Shown here: positions 45,024-52,607 of the stretch, piece after piece
Layout: every line of letters begins with the position of its first letter
How positions within the stretch are numbered: position 1 is the first letter of the stretch
Origin: Candidatus Helarchaeota archaeon
Lineage (GTDB): Archaea; Asgardarchaeota; Lokiarchaeia; Helarchaeales; HEL-GB-A
Assembly (NCBI GenBank): GCA_013375455.1
Contig: JABXJT010000018.1
Coordinates: 10,143-74,142, forward strand
Length of the DNA stretch: 64,000 nt
Reading direction: 5' to 3'
Notes under the pieces: model-generated
Seen by the model: the letters and a program-made list of their open reading frames with translations, nothing else
Databases searched by the model: none
What the model was told of the DNA's origin: nothing
Position numbers and translations under genes: made by a program

Positions 45024-46364
45024 ATGTCAGATCAGGTAGAAAACGTTGAAACGCTTAAAAAAGAATTACAAAAACAGCAAAAAGACCTAGAGTGGAGCAA
45101 AGACCGGATAATGAAGCTAGAAAAAGAGTTAGCTTCGTCTAAAAGTGCATTAATGAAAAGCGAACCAGAGATGAAAGCACTCGAAGAAACAAATAGTCAA
45201 TTAATGGAAAAAAATGCTGAATTAAAGAACCAAATAATCGAATTAGAAGAAAAAATCAAGCTTCTAGTACCCGATGACTTGAAAAGAGAATTGAATGATA
45301 GTAAGGAACTTATTGCCCAAAAAGAGGAAACTATTAAGAATTTAAATGATTCAATAACAACGTTAAAAAAGGAAATTGCTGAATCTCGTTTAAAATTCGA
45401 AGAACAAATATCTCAGATTGCAGATCAACAGGCTAAGAAGGAAATCTCTAAAGACAAAACAGTAGCTAATATGCAAAAAGAACGAGAAGTAAACCAAGAC
45501 AAAATAAAAGAATTAGAAAAGTTAGTGAACAAAAAAGAGGCAGAAAAATCTGAGTACATGATCCAAATTTCTGACTTAAAGAGCTTACAGACTGAACTGC
45601 TGACCGAACAAAAAGAAATTGTAGCGCATTTTGGAGAACAAGAGGCACTGATAAGAGAATATCAGTCTCTTGGTGTAAAGAAAGATAAGGAACTTGATAA
45701 GGCTAAGTCGGAATTAAAGAAATATAAGTCGAAAGCAGATGTAGAGCAAGTGAAACGAGATCAAATTACCGATGCAGAAGCAAAATTAAATCAAAGAGAG
45801 TCTGAAATGCAGCAATTATTGATAAAAATGGATGAGCTTGAAAAAGTACAGACAGAATTTTTCAATTTACAATCCCGGACTGAAGAGGAGAAAAAACAAT
45901 ATAGGGACAAAGTAAAAAGCTATGAATCTTTCATTTTAACGCTCCAATCTGAATTAAGCGATGTAAGAAATCAATTATCTGAGTCGGAACGGCTCCGAGC
46001 TGAACAGCAGGGGAGTATTGAACGACTTGAAGCGTTAATTGCACAGGTTCAAACTCAAATGGGTCAACAAGAAACCCACACCCCAACTACCACCAAGTCA
46101 GGATCGAGTACTGACATTATGAACCTATTAGACTCGATTATTCAAAAGGCAAATAGCGGTTCTACGGCCCTCCAACTAGTGAGTGAAATAGTACAAACAC
46201 AAAAATTGATCGTGAAAGACATTGGATGGCACGATGTAGCATTTGAAGCAGCATCTTTAGCTCGTCAGTTACAAGAATATCCTGAAGGATCTGGACTCGA
46301 TGCAGAGACCCTAGCCCTATTAATAGCGAAAATTCAAGAATGGAAAAGTCGTCTTGCGTCCTAA
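45024..46364 (+). CDS. Long coiled-coil protein with small helical C-terminal domain
   Basis: A 446-residue protein: an almost unbroken coiled coil (about 3-345, dense Lys/Glu/Gln heptads), a short Thr/Ser linker (about 350-365) and a helical C-terminal domain of about 80 residues (DIMNLLDSIIQKANSG, LVSEIVQTQKLIV, WHDVAFEAASLARQL). It resembles tropomyosin- or golgin-like spacers in plan, and the C-terminal domain may bind a partner. No known family is recognised. ATG 45024 follows GAGGT. Strong own promoter. Confidence 0.7.
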   Translation: MSDQVENVETLKKELQKQQKDLEWSKDRIMKLEKELASSKSALMKSEPEMKALEETNSQLMEKNAELKNQIIELEEKIKLLVPDDLKRELNDSKELIAQKEETIKNLNDSITTLKKEIAESRLKFEEQISQIADQQAKKEISKDKTVANMQKEREVNQDKIKELEKLVNKKEAEKSEYMIQISDLKSLQTELLTEQKEIVAHFGEQEALIREYQSLGVKKDKELDKAKSELKKYKSKADVEQVKRDQITDAEAKLNQRESEMQQLLIKMDELEKVQTEFFNLQSRTEEEKKQYRDKVKSYESFILTLQSELSDVRNQLSESERLRAEQQGSIERLEALIAQVQTQMGQQETHTPTTTKSGSSTDIMNLLDSIIQKANSGSTALQLVSEIVQTQKLIVKDIGWHDVAFEAASLARQLQEYPEGSGLDAETLALLIAKIQEWKSRLAS

Positions 46365-46566
46365 CTAAATCTCAATCTGTTTTATATCCATTCTCATTCA
46401 CTCTTAATTAAATAAAATTATAAACCCCTTCTAATACTTCCCCTCTCATCGTATTTTTTACCAATTACAGTTATTGAAGTTATACCTCGTCATCATCCAT
46501 TACATAAATCTTATGAATGTGATAAAGAAATAAGTTGTTCGTAAGAAAAGAAAAGATGTGATGACA

Positions 46567-47694
46567 ATGAAATTAGATTTAACAAACAAAGAATTAATGC
46601 AAAATGTTCTATACGCTATTGGCATCCCTAAAGATCGAATTGGCAAGATCAAATATCTTCCTGAAATTCTTCAGCATATTATGAGCCAAGAAGATGCCGA
46701 AATTATCGCGAAAATTGGTCGAAAAGGCGTGACCATAGAGGATGGTGCGAAAATTTTAGGTGTGAGTGAAAATGAAGCCCAAAAAATTATCGAAGAGGAT
46801 ATGTTCAAGAAAAAAGGATTAATCATCCCATTCCCCGACTTGCTGTCAGGCTCCTTCAAATACCGTCCGACTCCCATGTTGCTCTTACACGATATGACGC
46901 TTTTGAATGCTCATTATGATAAGGATATGGATGAAAAAGAGAAAATTGCCTTCCTCGATTTATGGGACAATTTCTATGAACATGAAATGATCGATGAGTT
47001 TGATAGGCTAAAAGTAGAAGAAGCAGGCCTCCCACCCATATTTCGAGTCGTCCCCGTAAATGAAGAAATAATTCCACAGCAAGAAGTGCTTACTTATGAG
47101 ACCGTAAAGGGGATTATCGACAAAGCTAAAGTAATCTCAGTCCAGCCATGTGTCTGCCGAATTAGAACGCATGGGAAGAATTGTGAGTATCCCATTGATG
47201 TGTGCATGGCATTTGGATTCGCCGCACGAATGGTTATTGATCGTGGCCATGGACGAAAAGTATCGAAAGAAGAGGCATTGGAAATCAAAAAGAAAGCCAC
47301 GGACGCAGGACTCGTTCATCTCTCCAACAATGCTTCAAGTGGATTCATCTTTATTTGTAGTTGTTGTGATTGTTGCTGCGGGGCGCTCCACGCCATAGTA
47401 CAACATGATAAAACCAAACTCGGAATCCCTTCACGATACCAATCCCAAATTGATCCCGAGACATGCATCGGTTGCGAGACTTGTATTGATCAATGTCAAT
47501 TTCACGCCATTTCAATAAAGGATGATAAAGCAGTCGTCGATCCAAATCTGTGTTGGGGCTGCGGAGTCTGCGTGGCCATATGTCCGGAAGAGGCTGCCTC
47601 ATTAACGCTAATTCGTGATAAAAAACAAATTGCTCGTGGCGATGCAATCACTAATCTTGCTAAATATGGAAAACAAATGGGTGTAAAACTTTAG
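46567..47694 (+). CDS. 4Fe-4S ferredoxin-type protein with extra Cys-rich centre
   Basis: A 375-residue iron-sulfur protein. The N-terminus contains a small helix-turn-helix-like region (GVTIEDGAKILGVSENEAQKIIEEDM). The middle has CVCRIRTHGKNC (about 197-208) and FICSCCDCCCGALHAI (about 262-277). Two ferredoxin motifs follow: CIGCETCIDQCQFHAI and CWGCGVCVAICPEEA. It could pass electrons to or from a partner in anaerobic metabolism. Starts GTG 46558, ATG 46561 and ATG 46567 are possible; GTGATG before 46567 can act as ribosome binding site. It lies just ahead of the methanogenesis-marker cluster on the same strand, so an electron-supply role there is tempting but unproved. Confidence 0.8.
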   Translation: MKLDLTNKELMQNVLYAIGIPKDRIGKIKYLPEILQHIMSQEDAEIIAKIGRKGVTIEDGAKILGVSENEAQKIIEEDMFKKKGLIIPFPDLLSGSFKYRPTPMLLLHDMTLLNAHYDKDMDEKEKIAFLDLWDNFYEHEMIDEFDRLKVEEAGLPPIFRVVPVNEEIIPQQEVLTYETVKGIIDKAKVISVQPCVCRIRTHGKNCEYPIDVCMAFGFAARMVIDRGHGRKVSKEEALEIKKKATDAGLVHLSNNASSGFIFICSCCDCCCGALHAIVQHDKTKLGIPSRYQSQIDPETCIGCETCIDQCQFHAISIKDDKAVVDPNLCWGCGVCVAICPEEAASLTLIRDKKQIARGDAITNLAKYGKQMGVKL

Positions 47695-47753
47695 TCCATT
47701 CAATCGTTAACTTAAAATTGGTACATTCCCTAATGTAAATTGAGGTATCACGC

Positions 47754-48284
47754 GTGGCATATAACTTTGATGAATTTTTTCGGCAGCTCTTGAAGAGATT
47801 CAAGCAAGCACTTAATGACCCTAATTTTGACCATCCACTTAAGCATTTATTTACCGATGAGGACATAGATCGCTTGGTAAAAAATCCCCCATCGAGTGAG
47901 GACATGCAAAAATTTATGAAGTACCTTTTTGGGGACTCAAATTATAACCCATTTTCTCCAGGAAGCCCCTTATTTACTAAATTTAGGTCATCCTCTCCCT
48001 CCGAAAGAAAAACTCGCCAGAAAGTCAGTCCAGATGCTAATTTAATAATTGATAAGTTTGAATTTGGGAATGAAGTTCATGTTTTGGTAGGAACTAATAG
48101 AACCGATTTGGAATTTAAAACGGGTATTAAAAAGTCCGATCCAAATGACATCGCGTTAATCGTTCGTGATAAAAAAGGTGCTACGGTTCAAGTAGTAAAG
48201 CTTCCACCCACCATCAAGCAGAAGACAAAACGCGTTACTTACCAAAATGGAACTTATGAAATCATTTATCAGAAAAGCAATTAG
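47754..48284 (+). CDS. Unknown protein with Hsp20/CS-like C-terminal domain
   Basis: A 176-residue protein. The N-terminus is helical (NFDEFFRQLLKRFKQALNDP and LFTDEDIDRLVKNPPSSEDMQKFMKYLFG). After a Ser-rich linker, the last 80 residues form beta strands (NLIIDKFEFGNEVHVLVGTNR, DIALIVRDKKGATVQVVKLPP, RVTYQNGTYEIIYQKSN) in the order of an Hsp20/CS sandwich. It might be a small chaperone or adaptor. It starts at GTG 47754 and stands between the Fe-S protein and the marker proteins, all on the same strand. Confidence 0.5.
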   Translation: MAYNFDEFFRQLLKRFKQALNDPNFDHPLKHLFTDEDIDRLVKNPPSSEDMQKFMKYLFGDSNYNPFSPGSPLFTKFRSSSPSERKTRQKVSPDANLIIDKFEFGNEVHVLVGTNRTDLEFKTGIKKSDPNDIALIVRDKKGATVQVVKLPPTIKQKTKRVTYQNGTYEIIYQKSN

Positions 48285-48310
48285 CCAAGATCAGAAGAAA
48301 GGAGAATTAA

Positions 48311-48418
48311 ATGACCAAAAAAAGACAGGATGTCGAAGGATTAGATAAAGTTAAACATGCTGCTGTGGAAAAGGAACGCGTCCCACGTCCAGCCATCTGG
48401 CCTGCAGGGAACCCATAA
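48311..48418 (+). CDS. 35-residue microprotein in the methanogenesis-marker cluster
   Basis: A short frame, ATG 48311 to TAA 48418, preceded by AGAAAGGAG at good spacing. The product starts MTKKRQDVEGLDKVKHAAVEK and ends PRPAIWPAGNP, a helix-like half and a proline-rich half. It lies 26 bases after the Hsp20-like gene and 31 bases before methanogenesis marker 3. The strong ribosome binding site and position in a tight row of genes support it as real. No known family is recognised. Confidence 0.5.
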   Translation: MTKKRQDVEGLDKVKHAAVEKERVPRPAIWPAGNP

Positions 48419-48449
48419 TAAATCTAGTTTTTGAGGTATCATTACGGCT

Positions 48450-50006
48450 ATGTACTTTATTAATGGTGCTGCGAAGGAATTCACCACCGAAATGACAATC
48501 TTAGATGCCATAAAACTTAACAATGCGCCATATGATGAAAATTGCCTCGTAACCGTAAAAATCCCTGAAAAAAAGCAAATACTTGACAAGAGAATGCATA
48601 GAGAATATCATATTGAAACAACAAAGGGGCGTATCAGCATATTATTAACTCAATCTCCTTTTTTCAAGGATTTAGTAAGATCTTATTATGCTTTTGAAGG
48701 GATAAAAGTTGGGTGGCTCAGCAAGGACGTTATCACCTTCGGTCCAGTTGATATGAGTTTTATAGATGCTCCAGCATCACGGGACTCGAAAAACTATAGT
48801 AAATGGGACATTTTTTTAAGCTTCGGAGGATATGACCCGGCCAATACTCATCTTTGCTTCAGTAAGAGGGATCACGCAGGGATCTATGGGTCCCCTGAAG
48901 ATCTAAATGGTATTGTGGGGCGCGTCATCCAAGGTGGTCACATAATACCCTTCCTACAAAGAACAGATTCTGTCCTAACTTTTACCCCACTGACACAAAG
49001 TCGTAAACGAGTGCTTCGTCTCCGTCCAGCTGAGCTCAAAGAGGAGCTGGTTTCTCCAAAAATGGAGATCTATACTTATCTTTCCATCACGCTAAATGAA
49101 GAAGCTAAAAATACTATTGATCATTTTTTAGCTACCATAACATCAGGTAAATTTCACGTGGATGCTGCTTCGAGCATGTATGTCAAAAACGATGAATTTC
49201 GAGGTGCAAAAATCCAGTCTGAAAATTCCACCTTTCGCCAAAATGGCACGATTACCGTAAGAAATCAAGGAAATGATATTGGATCTGTTTTCATCTATAA
49301 AAATGACACTTCTTTTAGTCCTTCACATAATGTTATAGGCCGAATCAACCCTGATCAGATACCATTAGTCCAAAATGCCAATCCAGGTGACCAAATTCTC
49401 GTGGAGACCTTCCCTAAATCCTTTAAATTCATTGGTAAGACTCAGCACCATGCTACAGAATACCTCAAGAATTATGATATAACCCATAAACGCGTGGGTG
49501 ACGAGAGTGATGACGCGATAATCGTTGAACAACGCCCTCAAAATACCATCGATGTTTGGCTCGAAAAAACCTGCGTGACTCTTGGATTAGCTTCCTCCAA
49601 AATCATTCGAGTTCAGCTCTTTCACGAGGAAGCGCCCCTTAGCGTGAATCATTTTCGGAAAAACTCGAACATGCTCTATTACCCCATTGGAAAATTACAG
49701 GTTTTAGAAAATTTAAAAATGCTAATGCTATTCCTTCCTATCACAGGCATCGACTCCATCGAAGCCGTACCCCGCGAGAACATTCAGGATTCCGCTTCCG
49801 CTGGTTTAATTGGAGTTACTAACGCCCTCCGCCGATTGACTGGAACTATTGGAATCCGTCTAATAGAGAACGATATCTACGGGCCCACTGGAGAAACCCA
49901 TGAAGGGACCAACATCATTGGCCAGGTAGTATCTAATTTAGACTTTCTCAAAACTTTAGACACTGGTGATATGGTCTGGTTCATGGAGGTCAGTAATGAT
50001 GAGTAG
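48450..50006 (+). CDS. Methanogenesis marker protein 3
   Basis: A 518-residue protein matching methanogenesis marker protein 3 by length, order in the cluster and motifs such as SFGGYDPANTHLCFSKRDHAGIYG, GRVIQGG, and the C-terminal FRKNSNMLYYPIGKLQVLENLK and NDIYGPTGETHEGTNIIG. The family is found in organisms with methyl-coenzyme M reductase or its alkyl relatives; marker proteins of this group are linked to Mcr maturation or activation (established association, precise role from memory and not checked). The ATG at 48450 is about 13 bases after a GAGGT. Its 3' end overlaps the marker 6 gene. Confidence 0.85.
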   Translation: MYFINGAAKEFTTEMTILDAIKLNNAPYDENCLVTVKIPEKKQILDKRMHREYHIETTKGRISILLTQSPFFKDLVRSYYAFEGIKVGWLSKDVITFGPVDMSFIDAPASRDSKNYSKWDIFLSFGGYDPANTHLCFSKRDHAGIYGSPEDLNGIVGRVIQGGHIIPFLQRTDSVLTFTPLTQSRKRVLRLRPAELKEELVSPKMEIYTYLSITLNEEAKNTIDHFLATITSGKFHVDAASSMYVKNDEFRGAKIQSENSTFRQNGTITVRNQGNDIGSVFIYKNDTSFSPSHNVIGRINPDQIPLVQNANPGDQILVETFPKSFKFIGKTQHHATEYLKNYDITHKRVGDESDDAIIVEQRPQNTIDVWLEKTCVTLGLASSKIIRVQLFHEEAPLSVNHFRKNSNMLYYPIGKLQVLENLKMLMLFLPITGIDSIEAVPRENIQDSASAGLIGVTNALRRLTGTIGIRLIENDIYGPTGETHEGTNIIGQVVSNLDFLKTLDTGDMVWFMEVSNDE

Positions 50007-50439
50007 TATCACAGAAACTAAAGAGACGCGCATCGTAGTATTAAGTCCGGATTCCAGCTTAACTCCTGAGATTATGGCCAAAAAGGTAATTTCATTACCA
50101 ATAATTGTTAAAACCACGTGTTGGGGTCTGATTCTCTCAGGAGACCCCAAAATTATTCATCAAGCCATCCAAGACATTCGCAAACTAGATCCCCATCACA
50201 TCTTCACAAAAGCTCGTGGTTACCCTCCTGGAGATCCCCGCATTTGCCGTTTCCACCGCGGCGGAGGCGCACGACCAGGCTTTCACTTGCTAGAATATGA
50301 ATCTACCATCCTTCCTCTCATTGGCAAAGCTCTTGAATCCCCTGCCCCTAAAATCACCCCTGCCCCTAAAATCACTCCCGAAAAAAAACCCCTCTCCATA
50401 AAAAAACTTAAAAAAATTATCGCTGAATCAGAAGAATAG
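49996..50439 (+). CDS. Methanogenesis marker protein 6
   Basis: A 147-residue protein of the methanogenesis marker 6 type: TTCWGLILSGDP (about 37-48), HHIFTKARGYPPGDPRICRFHRGGGARPGFHLLEYE, and a lysine/proline-rich tail with the unit PAPKIT repeated. The ATG at 49996 sits five bases after GGAGGT and overlaps the end of marker 3 (stop 50006), so translation is coupled. As in methanogens, it adjoins markers 3 and 5. The biochemical role is unknown; linked to Mcr-type metabolism by phylogenetic distribution. Confidence 0.85.
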   Translation: MMSSITETKETRIVVLSPDSSLTPEIMAKKVISLPIIVKTTCWGLILSGDPKIIHQAIQDIRKLDPHHIFTKARGYPPGDPRICRFHRGGGARPGFHLLEYESTILPLIGKALESPAPKITPAPKITPEKKPLSIKKLKKIIAESEE

Positions 50440-50450
50440 GTAACCTAACC

Positions 50451-50897
50451 ATGAAAATTTTTATCTATCCGCCTAATAGCCTCATCTTATCTGATTTGGT
50501 TGAACGGTATGGGGCTCAATATGGACATGAACCCCTCGTTCTAATGAGCGCGATCGGAGAGCGGGTTACCAATCCAGACCTTGATAGTCCGCCTCTTAAT
50601 ATCACTGAAGAAGAATTGAAAAAAGGTCTTCATTACGTGGCGATAGAGGCACCCAGCGGCATTCGCGGACGCATGGGCGTTATTGGACCCTTGATCGACC
50701 AAGCAGAAGCTGCAATAATAATTGAAGACGAAAATATTAATTTTGGGTGCCTGGGCTGTGCTCGTGCTGCAAATTACATTAAATATTTAGTAAAGAAGAA
50801 AGACATTCCCATTATCTCCATCAAATATCCCACTGATGAAACATCTGCAAAACTCATGGTGAAGCAAATCAAGAACTTTTTAGAAAATTTATCCTAG
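50451..50897 (+). CDS. Methanogenesis marker protein 5
   Basis: A 148-residue protein matching methanogenesis marker 5: N-terminal MKIFIYPPNSLILSDLVERYG, GIRGRMGVIGPLIDQAEAAI, and NFGCLGCARAANYIKYL with two cysteines (CLGC). Eleven bases follow marker 6. The last gene of the cluster; the intergenic region after it carries the ORB-like elements of the orc1/cdc6 gene. The CxxC pair could hold a metal (inference). Its presence with markers 3 and 6 strongly suggests that the genome encodes an Mcr-like enzyme elsewhere. Confidence 0.85.
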   Translation: MKIFIYPPNSLILSDLVERYGAQYGHEPLVLMSAIGERVTNPDLDSPPLNITEEELKKGLHYVAIEAPSGIRGRMGVIGPLIDQAEAAIIIEDENINFGCLGCARAANYIKYLVKKKDIPIISIKYPTDETSAKLMVKQIKNFLENLS

Positions 50898-51175
50898 TTT
50901 TCTCGATTTGAAATCGGTATTACGTGGATATATTTTTTATTTTAAATGAGAATCCATATTTTCTAATTATAACCATAATATTTTATACTTCTCTAGTTTT
51001 ATCGAATTTCCTTTAAATTATAATAAATCCTGTTTATGGAAAAATATTTAAGAAATAAAAATTGATAACTTTGTTAATGCTTCATGATTTCGGTATTCCA
51101 TTTGTAATAACTCAAAATATTGACAGAAGCGCCAATAAACGGCTAAGCGTGGCTCGATATTAAAATCTTTGGAGC

Positions 51176-51187
51176 TCCAATAGAAAT
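51176..51187 (+). promoter_or_regulatory. Weaker mini-ORB-like element
   Basis: TCCAATAGAAAT resembles the ORB core TNCANTGGAAAC with two mismatches. It has the same orientation as the better match 41 bases downstream. On its own it would not be convincing. Confidence 0.3.
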
Positions 51188-51216
51188 CTAATATATAAAT
51201 AAATTTAGAAGGTCCA

Positions 51217-51232
51217 TTTCCACTGGAAATAA
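51217..51232 (+). promoter_or_regulatory. Mini-ORB-like element (Orc1/Cdc6 binding site)
   Basis: TTTCCACTGGAAATAA closely matches the archaeal mini-ORB core TNCANTGGAAAC and is itself palindromic in TTTCCACTGGAAA. It lies 14 bases before the orc1/cdc6-like start, where it could work as an origin element or let the protein control its own gene. Confidence 0.55.
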
Positions 51233-51245
51233 TTAGGTGATTTAA

Positions 51246-52406
51246 TTGCCAAAAAATCCCGATTTTCACAGATTTTTTAAGGATTTTAAACCTGATTCAA
51301 CAATTTTCGATAACTATGATTATTTGGCTCCCAGCCACCAACCTCAAAACCTAATAAATCGTGAAAAACAAATAGAGAAAATTTGGAAAGAACTCACCTA
51401 TGCTCTGATTCGCAATTCAATTCCTCAGAACTTCTTCTTATACGGACTTCCAGGGACCGGAAAAACTTGTACAATTAAATATCCTCTGCAGAAAGTCATT
51501 CAATGGTCAGAGGTTCAAGATCTTCAATGTCCAATCTTATTCTACAATAACTGCGCAATTTACAATACACCGTTTCGGATTTTAAGAGAACTTTGCAGGT
51601 GCTTGGGCACTGAAATTCCTCGCACCGGGATTTCTACTGATGACGCATTTTCTCGATTTTTGGGGGCAATTAATCGATATAAACAACTACATCTCATTAT
51701 AATTCTGGACGAACTGGATCTTTTTTTTAAGAATAAAGTCGCAGCAAACGAATTTTTCTATAAATTAATCCGGTTCCCCTCGGCTGATAAAACTTCCATT
51801 CAAATCTCCCTCATTGGTATTACAAATGACCTTTTATTGAAAGACTCGTTTGACTCACGGATTATGAGCAGTTTAAGTCCAATAGAAATTTACTTCCCTC
51901 CCTACTCTGCATTAGAACTACAAGAAATCCTTTATCAGCGTGCTAATGCCTTTAAACCGGATGTACTCGACTTTGGGGTAATAGAATTTATAGCAGCATA
52001 TTTGGCACAAAAAGATGGTGATGCACGGAAATTGATAAACATCTTGCGTACAGCCGGTGAATTGGCTGATAAAGCCCAAGATCCCAAGGTTCTAGAAACA
52101 CATGCTAGATTAGCCATAAAAAAATTTGCTGAGGTTCAAAAAACGGAAATAATCGCCTCACTACCCATCCAAAGCAAGAAAATTCTTCAAGCAATTCAAA
52201 ACATGCAAAAAAAACAGAGTAACTCTATAACTGGAAACGTGTATAACGAATACGTGCGACTTTGTCAAGACAATCATCCTATTCTTAGTTTACGGCACTT
52301 CAATAACCACATCAAGAAATTAGAAAAGTTAAATCTAATAAACACTGAACGACTATACCGTGGAAAAAGAGGAAATACCCGGAAAATTTCCTTTTATTTT
52401 TCATAA
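51246..52406 (+). CDS. Orc1/Cdc6-like replication initiator ATPase
   Basis: A 386-residue AAA+ initiator. Seen: YLAPSHQPQNLINREKQIEKI (typical N-terminal approach), Walker A YGLPGTGKT (66-74), Walker B LIIILDELD (about 152-160), sensor 1 GITND, sensor 2 DGDARKLINILRTAGELA (about 257-274) and a C-terminal winged helix (about 300-386). It binds origin DNA and loads MCM. The start is TTG 51246, with AGGTGA seven bases upstream. The adjoining ORB-like elements support a true initiator. Name orc1 or cdc6 not fixed without phylogeny. Confidence 0.88.
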   Translation: MPKNPDFHRFFKDFKPDSTIFDNYDYLAPSHQPQNLINREKQIEKIWKELTYALIRNSIPQNFFLYGLPGTGKTCTIKYPLQKVIQWSEVQDLQCPILFYNNCAIYNTPFRILRELCRCLGTEIPRTGISTDDAFSRFLGAINRYKQLHLIIILDELDLFFKNKVAANEFFYKLIRFPSADKTSIQISLIGITNDLLLKDSFDSRIMSSLSPIEIYFPPYSALELQEILYQRANAFKPDVLDFGVIEFIAAYLAQKDGDARKLINILRTAGELADKAQDPKVLETHARLAIKKFAEVQKTEIIASLPIQSKKILQAIQNMQKKQSNSITGNVYNEYVRLCQDNHPILSLRHFNNHIKKLEKLNLINTERLYRGKRGNTRKISFYFS

Positions 52407-52437
52407 GTTCCCTAACAAAAACAGATTTGCATCGGAA

Positions 52438-52447
52438 ATTTATAAAG
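52438..52447 (+). promoter_or_regulatory. TATA promoter of the Cys microprotein/longin-like operon
   Basis: ATTTATAAAG with purines upstream (CGGA) is a good TATA/BRE match. Transcription would begin near 52470, just before the small Cys protein. Confidence 0.55.
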
Positions 52448-52464
52448 CGACCTTGAGCTATTTT
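52448..52464 (+). repeat. 17-base direct repeat, first copy
   Basis: GCGACCTTGAGCTATTT, repeated with one mismatch at 52573-52589. This copy lies between the TATA box and the likely transcription start, where a repressor would act; the second copy is inside the end of the microprotein gene. Confidence 0.6.
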
Positions 52465-52484
52465 ATTTAATGAAAGGTAGCACG

Positions 52485-52601
52485 ATGGTCGATTGCAGCA
52501 CCTGCGGGAACCAACAAATTGAGGACAATTACACTCGGAGACCATCCGGAATAGGATGTCCGCTAAAACCGCGCGACCTTGAGTTATTTCAGTTAAAGTG
52601 A
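52485..52601 (+). CDS. 38-residue Cys-motif microprotein
   Basis: A short frame starting at ATG 52485 (ATG 52470 also in frame) after AAAGGTAG, stop at 52601. It contains CSTCGN (about residues 4-9) and a third Cys in GIGCPLKPRD, which could form a small zinc knuckle. It ends seven bases before the longin-like gene; the sequence GTGA of its end doubles as that gene's ribosome binding site. It is bracketed by 17-base direct repeats (52448-52464 and 52573-52589). No family is recognised. Confidence 0.45.
   Translation: MVDCSTCGNQQIEDNYTRRPSGIGCPLKPRDLELFQLK
52573..52589 (+). repeat. 17-base direct repeat, second copy
   Basis: GCGACCTTGAGTTATTT, one mismatch from 52448-52464. It lies in the last codons of the 38-residue frame, just upstream of the longin-like gene. 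Confidence 0.6.
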
Positions 52602-52607
52602 TTCCCA

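Larger units (their letters stand above)
50898..51245. other. Candidate replication origin region
   Basis: A 348-base spacer before an orc1/cdc6-like gene. The left 120 bases are extremely AT-rich, suitable as an unwinding element; the right end holds one good and one weaker mini-ORB-like match (51217-51232 and 51176-51187). Origins next to orc1/cdc6 are the rule in many archaea. No other gene is seen here. Confidence 0.45.
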
